DNA of 64,000 nucleotides from Burkholderia ubonensis. Its GTDB lineage: Bacteria; Pseudomonadota; Gammaproteobacteria; Burkholderiales; Burkholderiaceae. The notes beneath the pieces are model-generated. The model was not told the origin of the DNA. It ran no database searches and saw nothing but the letters and a program-made list of their open reading frames with translations. Below, one piece after another: positions 26,177 through 34,778 of the stretch. Position 1 is the first letter of the stretch; every line of letters starts with the position of its first letter. The translations under genes and the position numbers were made by a program. The DNA is taken from NCBI RefSeq assembly GCF_001718695.1, contig NZ_CP013421.1:1165848-1229847 (forward strand), given 5' to 3'.

Positions 26177-27695
26177 CGGCCGCGCGGTCGTTCATCGCCG
26201 CTGACGGCGCCGGTTGCGCGCCGGCCGCCGCGTCTGCGTCGCGGCTCGCGGCGCCTTGCCAGCCGCCGCCCAGCGCCTTCAGCAATCCGACTTCGGCTTC
26301 CATGCGGCGCGCGTCGATCTGGTCGGCCGTGCGGCGGTTCGTCAGCGCGATCGTCTGGGCGGTGACCACGTCCAGATAGCTGACCGCGCCCGCGTTGAAG
26401 CGGTTCGTCGTGAGCCGCAGCGACAGGTCGGCCGCGTCGGTCGCGCGCTGCTGGCTGCGCGCTTCGGACGCGAGCGCGGCGATCGTCGACAGTTGATCCT
26501 CGACCTGCTGGAACGCGACCAGCACCGTTTGCCGATAGTCGGCGACCGCGCCGTCGTATTGCGCGTGCGCGCCGCGCAGCGACGCGCTGCGGCGTCCGCC
26601 GTCGAACAGCGTGCCGGCGAGCTGCGGGCCGATCGACCAGAACAGGCTCGGCGCGGTGAGCCACGGCGCGAAGAACGAGCTTTCGAGGCCGGCGCTCGCG
26701 GACAGCACGAGATCGGGGAAGAACGCGGCGCGCGCCTCGCCGATCTGCGCGTTCGCGGCCGCGACGCGGCGTTCCGCCGCCGCGATGTCGGGCCGCCGTT
26801 CGAGCAGCTGCGACGGCACGCCGGCCGGAATGGCCGGCACCGCGAACGGCGTCACGCGCGGCGGCAGCGCGAAGGTCGACGCGCTCTCGCCGACGAGCGT
26901 CGCGATCGCATGCTGGAGCTGCGCGCGCGCTGCGTCGATGTCGGTGTCCTGCGTGCGCGTCGCTTCGAGCTGCGTGTCGGCTTGCGCGACCGCCGACGCG
27001 TCGATCGCGCCGGCCGCCAACTGCTGCTGCAACAGCGTGAGTGCGTCGGCGTACGCGCGCACCGTGTCGTCGAGCAACTGCTTCTGCGTATCGAGCGAGC
27101 GCAGCGCGAAATAGTCGGTCGCGAGTTCGGCGGTCACCGACAGCTTCACGGCCTGCAGGTCGGCCGCGCTCGCGGCCGCATCGGCCTGCGCGCCGGCCAC
27201 CGCGTCGCGCACGCGGCCGAACACGTCGGGCTCCCAGCTCGCGGCGACGCCGGCCTGATAGTCGGGCGTGGTCTTGCCGGCGAGCGACGAGCCGAGCCGG
27301 TTCTGCGACACGCGCGCGCGGCTTTGCGCGGCGCCCGCGGTGATCGTCGGCAGGAAGCCCGCGTGCTGGTAATCGACCATCGCGCGTGCTTGCTGCAGAT
27401 CGGCGACGGCTTTCTTCACCGTCTGGTTCGACACGTCGACGCGGGCTTCGAGCGCGTTCAGGTCGGCGTCGCCGAACACGGTCCACCACGCGCCGCGCGC
27501 GGCGGCGTCGGCCGGCACCGCGACGTGCCAGCCGGCCTGGGCCGCTGCGGCGGCCGGGGCGCCCGCGTAACGGGCGGGCACGGCGACGGACGGCGGCGCG
27601 TACGGTGGCAGCGTCGAGCACGCGCTCAGCGCGGCGGCGACGCCGAGCGCGACGATGCGGCGGGCAAACGGGAGCGGATGACGAAGAAGGCGCAT
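26154..27695 (-). CDS. NodT-family outer-membrane efflux lipoprotein
   Basis: 513 aa. The N-terminal lipobox AALSACST gives a lipidated Cys. Two outer-membrane efflux (OEP) repeats follow, with the repeat pattern typical of NodT/OprM proteins: ADLQQARAMVDYQHAGFLPTI near residue 100 and ANAQIGEARAAFFPDLVLSA near 320. It should form the TolC-like outer duct for the adaptor and permease encoded upstream. It is the last gene of the three-gene RND operon. Its start is separated from the adaptor stop by 215 bp, which is entirely occupied by a relic of a tandem duplication. Confidence 0.9.
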   Translation of the reverse strand: MRLLRHPLPFARRIVALGVAAALSACSTLPPYAPPSVAVPARYAGAPAAAAAQAGWHVAVPADAAARGAWWTVFGDADLNALEARVDVSNQTVKKAVADLQQARAMVDYQHAGFLPTITAGAAQSRARVSQNRLGSSLAGKTTPDYQAGVAASWEPDVFGRVRDAVAGAQADAAASAADLQAVKLSVTAELATDYFALRSLDTQKQLLDDTVRAYADALTLLQQQLAAGAIDASAVAQADTQLEATRTQDTDIDAARAQLQHAIATLVGESASTFALPPRVTPFAVPAIPAGVPSQLLERRPDIAAAERRVAAANAQIGEARAAFFPDLVLSASAGLESSFFAPWLTAPSLFWSIGPQLAGTLFDGGRRSASLRGAHAQYDGAVADYRQTVLVAFQQVEDQLSTIAALASEARSQQRATDAADLSLRLTTNRFNAGAVSYLDVVTAQTIALTNRRTADQIDARRMEAEVGLLKALGGGWQGAASRDADAAAGAQPAPSAAMNDRAAVTPPAAG

Positions 27696-27990
27696 GGCGG
27701 GTGTCTCGCGGGTTGTCGTCGATGAATCAGCTTTGGGTCGGTGTCGATGTCGACGCAGATGGCGGCGGGGCGGCGGCGGTCGTGAGCCGGGACGGTACGG
27801 CGTGCGCAGTCAGCGCGGCGGCGGCCCCGAGCGCGACGATGTGCCGGGCCAACGGGAGCGGATGACGAAGAAGGCGCATGGCGGGCATCTCGCGGGTGGT
27901 CGTCGATGAATCAGCTGTGGGTCGGTGTCGATGTCGGCGCAGACGCCGGTGACGCGGCGGTCGTGGGCCGGGACGGCACGGCGTGCGCGG
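27626..27990. repeat. Tandem duplication of the adaptor/lipoprotein gene junction (two units of about 184 bp)
   Basis: Unit A is 27626-27809 and unit B 27810-27990. Landmarks repeat with a constant 184-bp offset: the lipoprotein start codon (27695 and 27879) and the adaptor stop (27727 and 27911). Unit B then lacks three bases, one in-frame codon. Differences between the units are scattered, so the duplication is not recent. Each unit holds the first 23 or so codons of the lipoprotein gene, the short spacer and the last codons of the adaptor gene. Confidence 0.85.
27727..27879 (-). pseudogene. Chimeric 50-codon frame created by the duplication
   Basis: Starts like the lipoprotein gene (MRLLRHPLPLARHIVALGAA) and ends like the adaptor gene (HAVPSRLTTAA then STPTQS), because it spans the junction between the duplicated units. 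It keeps a start, a signal-like hydrophobic stretch and an open frame. Whether it is translated is unknown; it is more likely a by-product than a gene. Confidence 0.6.
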
Positions 27991-29395
27991 ACGATGCGGC
28001 AAGCGGCGCGGCAACGGCTGACGCAACCGACGCGCCAGCGGGTGAGGCAACCGGTGCGCCAACTGCCGAACCCGCGCGGGCCACGATCTTCACGGCTTCC
28101 CCCGCGGCGATCGCATCGCCCGGGTTGTCGATCACGCGATCGGTCGGCGCGAGCCCTGCGACGATCTCCACGCGCGTGCCGAAATCGCGGCCGATCTGCA
28201 CGGTTTTCAGCGCGGTGCGTCCGTGCGCGTCGACGGTCGCGACCGTCACGCCGTTCGGACGGAACAGCAGCGCGCTGACCGGCAATTCGAGCGCGGGCGC
28301 CGCGCTCGGCACGACGAGATGCGCTTGCGCATAGGCGCCGGGCAGCAGCGCGCCATCGCGGTTGTCGACGTCGATCTCGACGCGCAGCGTGCGCGTGACC
28401 GGATCGATCGCCCCGGCGGTGCGCGCGACGCGCGCGGCGAAGCGGCGCCCCGGATACTGCTGCGTGCTCAGGTAGACCTGCGTGCCGGTCGTGATGCCGG
28501 TCGCGCTGTCCTGCGGCACGTCGACGAACACGCGCAGCGTGTCGGTCTGCTCGAGATGGAACAGTTCGCCGGACAGCCCCGCACTGCCCGGCGTGCCGCC
28601 CGCGGTGACGAGCGTGCCGACGTCGACGTCGCGCGCGGTGATCACGCCGTCGAACGGCGCGGTGACCGACTCGTACGACACGAGTTCGGCGAGGTGCGCG
28701 ACATTGGCCTGCGCGGAGGCGAGCATCGCGCGCTTCGCGTTCATGTCGGCGGCCTTCGTGTCGGCGTCCTGCTGCGATACCGACTGCGTGGCGAGCATCT
28801 GCTGCCAGCGCTGCGCGGTCGATTTCGCATAGTCGTAGTTCGCCTGCGCAGTGGCCGCGTCGGCGCGCGCCTGGCGCAACTGCGCGTCGAGGTCGGGCGC
28901 GGCGATCTGCGCGAGCGCCTGGCCGGCCTTCACGCGCGCGCCGAGATCGGCGCTCCAGTGCGCGATGTAGCCGCTCGTACGCGCATAGATCGACGCCTCC
29001 TCGTACGGCATCACCGCACCCGGCAGCGTGAGCGTCTGGTCGGCCGGCGCCGCGCCCGGCACGATCACCGACACCGGCAGCACCTGCTGGGCGGCCACCT
29101 GCGCACGCTGCGCGGCGCGCGCGTCGAGCCGCGGCACGATGCCGATCGCGAGCAGCACGGCCGCCAGCGCGATGCCGGCGAGCGGCACGGCCAGCTTGCG
29201 GCCGCCGCGGGCGGGCGGCGCGTCGGGTGCTGCATAGGGTGTGGCGGTGGGCGTGGCATACGTGGCGGACGTAGCAGACGTGGCCGAGGTGGCCGAGGTG
29301 GCGCGCGTCGCAGACGTCGCTGGCGTCGCAGTCGCGGCGGTTGAAGTGCCGGCTTCGCCAGCCGGCGGCGGGGCGGGTTCGATCGAGTCGTTCAT
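27911..29395 (-). CDS. RND efflux periplasmic adaptor (membrane fusion protein)
   Basis: 494 aa. An unusual N-terminal cytoplasmic tail of about 65 residues rich in Ala-Thr-Ser repeats precedes the membrane anchor (LAVPLAGIALAAVLLAIG). HlyD/AcrA features follow: a barrel-sandwich domain (SGYIAHWSADLGARVKAGQAL), a coiled-coil hairpin around residues 160-230 and SVTAPFDGVITARDVDVG, then the beta-barrel. The C-terminus again is Ala/Pro/Ser-rich. It bridges the permease and outer-membrane protein. It lies 52 bp after the permease gene. The tail at its 5' end is built from short near-repeats of GTGGC. Confidence 0.9.
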   Translation of the reverse strand: MNDSIEPAPPPAGEAGTSTAATATPATSATRATSATSATSATSATYATPTATPYAAPDAPPARGGRKLAVPLAGIALAAVLLAIGIVPRLDARAAQRAQVAAQQVLPVSVIVPGAAPADQTLTLPGAVMPYEEASIYARTSGYIAHWSADLGARVKAGQALAQIAAPDLDAQLRQARADAATAQANYDYAKSTAQRWQQMLATQSVSQQDADTKAADMNAKRAMLASAQANVAHLAELVSYESVTAPFDGVITARDVDVGTLVTAGGTPGSAGLSGELFHLEQTDTLRVFVDVPQDSATGITTGTQVYLSTQQYPGRRFAARVARTAGAIDPVTRTLRVEIDVDNRDGALLPGAYAQAHLVVPSAAPALELPVSALLFRPNGVTVATVDAHGRTALKTVQIGRDFGTRVEIVAGLAPTDRVIDNPGDAIAAGEAVKIVARAGSAVGAPVASPAGASVASAVAAPLAASSAHAVPSRPTTAASPASAPTSTPTHS

Positions 29396-29447
29396 GATGG
29401 GTCCGGGGTCGGGGCGAGTCGAGGGATGAAGGAGCGGCCGTCCGCGC

Positions 29448-32400
29448 TCAACGCAGCGCCGGCGTATCGGGGGCTTCGGGCGCACCGGGCGCATCGCGCA
29501 TATCAAGCGCACCACGCGCGCCCGCCGCGTCGCGACGCCGCTCGAGCCACGCGTGCACGAAGCCGAACACGACGGGCACGAACAGCAGCGTCGACAGCGT
29601 GCCGAACGCGAGCCCGCCGATCACCGCGCGGCCGAGCGGCGCGTTCTGCTCGGCGCCTTCGCCGAGCCCGAGCGCCATCGGCACCATGCCGATGATCATC
29701 GCGAGCGCGGTCATCACGACCGGACGGAAGCGGCTGAAGCCGGCGTCGAGCGCGGCCTGCCACGGCGATGCGCCGCCGGCGAGCAGCTCGCGCGCCGCAT
29801 TGACGACGAGAATGCTGTTCGCGGTCGCGACGCCGATGCACAGGATCGTCCCGGTCAACGCCGGCACCGACAGCGTCGTGCGCGTCACGAACAGCATCCA
29901 CGCGATGCCGGCCAGCGACGCCGGCAGGCCGCCGACGATCACGAGCGGGTCGAGCCACGACTGGAAATTCACGACGATCAGCAGGTAGACGAGCACGATC
30001 GCGAGCGCGAGACCGCCGAGCAGCCCGGCGAACGACTCGTGCATCGCCTGCACCTGGCCGCGCAGCACGATCGACGAGCCGGGCGGCAGCTGCGCGCGCG
30101 CGTCGTCGACGAGCTTCGTCACGTCGGCCGTGACCGCGCCGAGGTCGCGCCCCTGCACCGACGCGAAAATGTCGAGCACCGGCTGCACGTTGTAGTGCGA
30201 CACGACCGCCTGCTGCGTCGTGCGCGAGAAGCTGCCGAGCGTGCCGAGCAGGTTTTGCGCGGGCGCACCGGCCGCCGGGCCGCCGGCCGGGCGCTGCGGC
30301 GACGGCGCGCCGCTGGTCGGCAACGGCACGTTCGCGAGCGCTTGCAGCGAATCGATCGTGTACTGCGGCGTCTGCACGAGCACGGGGTAGCTCACGCCGT
30401 TGCGCGGATCGAGCCAGAAGTTCGGCGTCGTCTGCGCGCTGCCCGACAGCGAGATCAAAAGGTTCTGCGCGACGTCGCGCTGCTGGAGCCCGGCCTCGAT
30501 CGCCTTGGTGCGGTCCACGTTCACGTCGATCGCCGGCTCGTCGCCGGGCTGCTGGATGCGCGCGTCGACCAAACCGCGCACGCCGCGCAGTTTCGCGAGC
30601 AGCGCGTTCGCGACCGCGCGGTTCTGATCCAGCTTGTTGCCGACGATCTGGATGTCGACCGGCGCGGGCAGCCCGAAATTGAGGATCTGACTCACGATGT
30701 CGGCCGGCAGGAACGCGAACGTCACGCCGGGGAACGACTGCGCGAGCAGGTTGCGCAGCCGTGCGACGTACGCGGCGGTCGGCGCGTGGCCCGGCTTCAG
30801 CGTGATCATCACGTCGGCGTCCTCGGTGCCGATCGGGTCGGACGAGTCGTAGGTGAGGTTGATCCCGCTCACCGGCACGCCGATGTTGTCGAGCATGCCG
30901 GCCAGTTCGCGCGCTGGAATCACGCTGCGCACCTTGGCCTCGACTTCGTCGGTCAGCCGTGCGGTCTGCTCGATCCGCGTGCCGGTCGGCGCGCGCAGAT
31001 GCAGGCGGATCTCGCCGGTGTCGATCGCCGGGAAGAAGTCCTGGCCGGCGAACGCGAACAGGCCCGTGGACGCCACGCACGCCAGCACGAACGCGGCCGC
31101 GAAGCGGCGCCGGTGCGCGATCGCCGCGGCGAGCAGCGCGCGATAGCCGAGCCGGATCGCGTCGAAGCGGCGTTCGAACGCGGCCTGCAGGCCGGCGATA
31201 CGCGCGAACACGCCGCGCGGCGGGCGGCCCTGGCCCTTCGCGCGCATCAGCACCATCGCGAGCGTCGGCACGAGCGTGCGCGACAGCACGTACGACGCGA
31301 GCATCGCGAACACCACGGCCTCGGCGAGCGGCACGAACAGGTAGCGCGCGACGCCCGTCAGGAAGAACATCGGCACGAACACGATGCAGATGCACAGCGT
31401 CGACACGAACGCCGGCACCGCGATCTCGCCCGCGCCCTCGAGGATCGCGTCGTGCAAGCCTGAACCGAGATGCAGGTGGCGCTCGATGTTCTCGATCGTC
31501 ACGGTCGCGTCGTCGACGAGAATGCCGACCGCGAGCGCGAGCCCGCCGAGCGTCATGATGTTGATGGTCTCGCCGAGCGCGGCGAGCGCGATCAGCGACG
31601 TGAAGATCGACAGCGGGATCGAGATCGCGATGATCAGCGTGCTGCGCCAGTTGCCGAGGAACAGCAGGATCATCATCGCGGTCAGCACGGCGGCGATCAG
31701 CGCCTCGCGCACGACGCCCTGGATCGCGGACTTCACGAACACCGACTGGTCGTCGAGCGCCGCAATGTGCAGCGCCTTCGGCAGCCCGGCTGCGATCTTC
31801 GGCAGCATCGCCTTCACCTGGTCGATGATCGTCAGCGTCGATGCGCTGCCGGTCTTCTCGACGGTCAGCAGCGCCGCGCGCTTGCCGTCGGCGCGCACGA
31901 CGTTGGTCTGCGGCGAGAAGCCGTCGCGCACGTGGGCGACGTCGCGCACATAGACGACGCTGCCGCCGATCGTCTTCACCGGCAGGTCGTTCAGCGCGGC
32001 GACCGTCTGCGTGCTGCCGTTCAGCTGCACGTCGTACTCGTGCGTGCCGATCTTCGCGGTGCCGCCCGGCAGGATCAGGTTCTGCGCGTTGATCGCGTTC
32101 ACCACGTCGATCGGCGCGAGCCCCTTCGCCTGCAGCGCGCGCGTGTCGAGATCGACGACGATCTGGCGGATCTTGCCGCCGTACGGCAGCGGCACGGCCG
32201 CGCCCTGGACGGTTGCGAGCTGCGTGCGGATGAAACTGTTGCCGAGGTCGTACAGCTGCTGTTCGGCGAGCGTGTCGCTCGACAGCCCGAGCTGCAGGAT
32301 CGGCACCGTCGACGCGTTGTACGTGATGATGTTCGGCGGCAGCGTGCCGGGCGGCAGGATGCGCAGGATCGACGCGGCGTTGCTGGCGGCTTCCGCGATC

Positions 32401-32714
32401 GCGCGATTGATGTCCGCGCCGGGGTGGAAGAACACCTTCACGACCGACACGCCGTTCAGCGACTGCGATTCGATGTGCTCGATGTCGTCGACGTCGGACG
32501 TGAGCGCGCGCTCGTAGTTCGACGTGATGCGCTTGGCCATGTCTTCGGCGGAGAAGCCGTTGTACGACCAGACGATGCTGACGACCGGGATGTCGATGTT
32601 CGGAAAGATGTCGGTCGGCATGCGCAGCAGCGCAAGCGGCCCCGCGATGAAGATCAGCAGCGCGAGCACGACGAACGTATAGGGCCTGCGCAATGCGAGC
32701 TGGACGATCCACAT
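29448..32714 (-). CDS. RND efflux transporter permease
   Basis: 1088 aa, normal for an RND pump subunit. The N-terminus MWIVQLALRRPYTFVVL and two large periplasmic loops are typical. The membrane helix-4 proton-relay acidic pair is in ALAVGILVDDATVTIENIE, and PLSIFTSLIALAALG follows the family pattern. The sequence falls between HAE-1 and other RND groups, closest to uncharacterised proteobacterial pumps with the HAE start; the substrate cannot be called from sequence. As first gene of the operon it is transcribed from the region holding the 32808-32857 boxes. Confidence 0.92.
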   Translation of the reverse strand: MWIVQLALRRPYTFVVLALLIFIAGPLALLRMPTDIFPNIDIPVVSIVWSYNGFSAEDMAKRITSNYERALTSDVDDIEHIESQSLNGVSVVKVFFHPGADINRAIAEAASNAASILRILPPGTLPPNIITYNASTVPILQLGLSSDTLAEQQLYDLGNSFIRTQLATVQGAAVPLPYGGKIRQIVVDLDTRALQAKGLAPIDVVNAINAQNLILPGGTAKIGTHEYDVQLNGSTQTVAALNDLPVKTIGGSVVYVRDVAHVRDGFSPQTNVVRADGKRAALLTVEKTGSASTLTIIDQVKAMLPKIAAGLPKALHIAALDDQSVFVKSAIQGVVREALIAAVLTAMMILLFLGNWRSTLIIAISIPLSIFTSLIALAALGETINIMTLGGLALAVGILVDDATVTIENIERHLHLGSGLHDAILEGAGEIAVPAFVSTLCICIVFVPMFFLTGVARYLFVPLAEAVVFAMLASYVLSRTLVPTLAMVLMRAKGQGRPPRGVFARIAGLQAAFERRFDAIRLGYRALLAAAIAHRRRFAAAFVLACVASTGLFAFAGQDFFPAIDTGEIRLHLRAPTGTRIEQTARLTDEVEAKVRSVIPARELAGMLDNIGVPVSGINLTYDSSDPIGTEDADVMITLKPGHAPTAAYVARLRNLLAQSFPGVTFAFLPADIVSQILNFGLPAPVDIQIVGNKLDQNRAVANALLAKLRGVRGLVDARIQQPGDEPAIDVNVDRTKAIEAGLQQRDVAQNLLISLSGSAQTTPNFWLDPRNGVSYPVLVQTPQYTIDSLQALANVPLPTSGAPSPQRPAGGPAAGAPAQNLLGTLGSFSRTTQQAVVSHYNVQPVLDIFASVQGRDLGAVTADVTKLVDDARAQLPPGSSIVLRGQVQAMHESFAGLLGGLALAIVLVYLLIVVNFQSWLDPLVIVGGLPASLAGIAWMLFVTRTTLSVPALTGTILCIGVATANSILVVNAARELLAGGASPWQAALDAGFSRFRPVVMTALAMIIGMVPMALGLGEGAEQNAPLGRAVIGGLAFGTLSTLLFVPVVFGFVHAWLERRRDAAGARGALDMRDAPGAPEAPDTPALR

Positions 32715-32807
32715 GATGTTGTTCCTCGAAGCAGGGCACGGATGCCGCGTTCGATGCGGCGAGCATGCAGTCTGCCGGCGCGGCGTTGACCCGAGCCTGT
32801 CGCGAAG

Positions 32808-32857
32808 ATTACGAAACCGTCATCCGCGTGCGGCGGCGGCGGATGACGAATTTGTCA
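32808..32857. promoter_or_regulatory. Candidate response-regulator boxes upstream of the RND operon
   Basis: Two motifs. ATTAC-N5-CGTCATC (32808-32824) is repeated in front of the two-component genes at 23939. TGACGA-AT-TTGTCA (32844-32857) is a near-perfect palindrome that fits the CusR-type heavy-metal regulator box TGACAA-N2-TTGTCA known from E. coli. They sit 94-143 bp before the permease start and also ahead of the divergent DUF4148 gene. Confidence 0.5.
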
Positions 32858-32985
32858 TGTTCCGGTCAGCGTCGCGTGCACCGCGATCGCCAGAATGAAG
32901 ACGTCAGGCAGCGAGTCGCATCGGGGCTCGTGCCGGCGGCGCATCGACGATGCGTCTTCATCGAATCGTTTCCGGGAGTTCCATC

Positions 32986-33267
32986 ATGAACCGCAGGATG
33001 ATTGCAGCCGCCTTGCTCGCGCTCACCATCGGCACGCCGGTGGCCGCGTTCGCCCAGAGCGCCTCGGCGGGCCTGACCCGCGCCGACGTGCTCACCGAAT
33101 TGGTCCAGGCCCAGCGTGACGGCACGGTGCCGACGTCGCGCTGGGATTACCCGCCGAGCGCGCCGACGATCGAGCGCAACCGCGAGCTGTATGCGCTCGG
33201 GCATGGCGAGCAGCACACGCAGAGCGCCGCGGCGGCGCCGTCCGGGGCGACGGGGAGTGCGTTGTGA
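32986..33267 (+). CDS. Small exported DUF4148 protein
   Basis: 93 aa with a Sec signal peptide (MIAAALLALTIGTPVAAFA-QS). The mature part has the DUF4148 pattern LTRADVLTELVQAQRDGTVP followed by a Tyr-rich end. This family is common in Burkholderia, often near metal or stress response genes, with no known function. It is divergent from the RND operon and starts behind GGGAG. Confidence 0.82.
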   Translation: MNRRMIAAALLALTIGTPVAAFAQSASAGLTRADVLTELVQAQRDGTVPTSRWDYPPSAPTIERNRELYALGHGEQHTQSAAAAPSGATGSAL

Positions 33268-33563
33268 AGGCCCGTGTGGTCGTGGCGCGCGTGACGGCGC
33301 TGGCGCTCGCCGCAGCGCTCGCGGCCGCCGTCGCACCGGCGTTCGCGCGCGGCCAGCCGCAACTACCCGACGACGACGGCGGACGCGCCAGCGTGCTCGC
33401 CGCGTTGAATCCGCAGCACGACGCGACGCCCGAGCGCGCGGTCGCGGCCACGGGCACGACGGGCGAGGCGCGGGTCGCGCATGCGCATGCTCATGCGGCG
33501 CCCATCAAGCGCGCGCCGAGCGCGATGCCGCGCGCGGACACCAGCGCGCTCGCCGCGCGCTGA
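33264..33563 (+). CDS. Small exported hypothetical protein
   Basis: 99 aa from a GTG at 33264 that overlaps the DUF4148 stop (GTGA). A signal peptide is visible (ALALAAALAAAVAPAFA-RG), followed by a low-complexity Ala/His-rich tail (AHAHAHA). The last 73 bp overlap, on the opposite strand, the end of the FAD monooxygenase gene. No family recognised. The overlap with DUF4148 supports translation, the tail on the other strand weakens it. Confidence 0.45.
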   Translation: MKARVVVARVTALALAAALAAAVAPAFARGQPQLPDDDGGRASVLAALNPQHDATPERAVAATGTTGEARVAHAHAHAAPIKRAPSAMPRADTSALAAR

Positions 33564-34633
33564 TCGGCATCCCAGGTCGCGAGTGCGGCGTCGAACGCCG
33601 CGCCCGGCGCGACGTCGTGCAGTGCCGCGGCGAGCGCGACCGCGTTGTCCGCCGCCTTCGCGACGCCCGCCGCGGTGTGCGGGCGCACGACGCACGCGGC
33701 ATCGCCGAGCAGCACGGTGCGGCCGAACGCCATGCGCTCGACGGCCAGATCGTAGATCGCCTGCGCGAACGGGGCCGGTGTCGTGTCGACGAGCGTGGCG
33801 AGCGTCGGCGCGAGCATGCGGTCGGCGGCGTCCACGAGTTCGGCGCGGTTGTCGTCGCGCATCGCGCCCGGCGGCAGCGACCCGTCGCGCTGCGTGCCGT
33901 CGCGGGTCAGGAACAGCGACGGCAGCCGCTCCGACGCGAGACGGCGATACCAGACCCAGTTTACGCGCCGCTTGCCGGGTTCGATCGCACCGTCCGCGCC
34001 GGGCACCAGATAGGTCAGGAACAGGTGCGCGCCGCCTTGCTGGAACGTGAAGCGCTCGCGCAGCAGGTACAGCACCTGCTCGGGCAGCGCGTGTTCGTCG
34101 ACGAGCCCGCGCCACGCGACGTAGCCGGCATACGCGGGCCGCACGTCCGGCAGCAATTGCGCGCGCACCGTCGAGCGCGCGCCGTCGGCGCCGATCAGCA
34201 GATCGGCCGTCTCGACGCGGCCACTCGCGAACTGCGCGACGACCCGGTCGCCGTCCTGCTGGAACCGCTCGAACGCGTCGCCGGCATGGATCACGTCGTC
34301 CGGCAGCGCGTGCTTCAGCGCCGTATAGATCACGTTCCATCCGGTTTGCGTTTGCGGCATGGTCAGGCGTTGCACGACGCGATCCTGCGCGTCGACGTAG
34401 ATGCGCTCGATCGAATCGACGCCCGCGTTGGCGGGCAGCGCGACGCCGCCGAACGCGAACGCGCGCTCGATCGGCGGTTGCAGCACGATGCCGCCGCCGC
34501 GGCTGTCGAGCTCGCGCGCCGATTGCTCGAACACGCGAACGTGCCAGCCGCGCGCGCGTAGCGCGGTCGCGGCGAACAGGCCGCCGACCGATCCGCCGAC
34601 GATGACGGCCTTGCGGCCCGATGCGCGTTCCAT
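33491..34633 (-). CDS. FAD-dependent aromatic-hydroxylase-type monooxygenase
   Basis: 380 aa. The FAD fingerprint is KAVIVGGSVGGLFAATALRARG, then the second motif ADLLIGADGARSTVRA and the FAD-ribityl motif VLLGDAACVVRPHTAAGVAKA near residue 295. The segment YAGYVAWRGLVDE is shared with the monooxygenase at 57691 and resembles dihydroxypyridine or salicylate-type hydroxylases. Such enzymes add one oxygen to an aromatic ring with NAD(P)H. The substrate is unknown. A TetR-type regulator is encoded upstream on the same strand (145 bp gap). Confidence 0.85.
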   Translation of the reverse strand: MERASGRKAVIVGGSVGGLFAATALRARGWHVRVFEQSARELDSRGGGIVLQPPIERAFAFGGVALPANAGVDSIERIYVDAQDRVVQRLTMPQTQTGWNVIYTALKHALPDDVIHAGDAFERFQQDGDRVVAQFASGRVETADLLIGADGARSTVRAQLLPDVRPAYAGYVAWRGLVDEHALPEQVLYLLRERFTFQQGGAHLFLTYLVPGADGAIEPGKRRVNWVWYRRLASERLPSLFLTRDGTQRDGSLPPGAMRDDNRAELVDAADRMLAPTLATLVDTTPAPFAQAIYDLAVERMAFGRTVLLGDAACVVRPHTAAGVAKAADNAVALAAALHDVAPGAAFDAALATWDADQRAASALVSARGIALGARLMGAA

Positions 34634-34778
34634 GATGTGTGCTCCCGACGAAGATCCATGCGCACGGCGGGCGGCCGCGCGCGGCGGCGTAGCGCCGATA
34701 TCGCACCGAGCTTAGGGCAGGATGGGCGCGCGCGAGTTGAATCGTTCTGAAGCGCTCGGACGGCGGGCGGGGTTTGCG

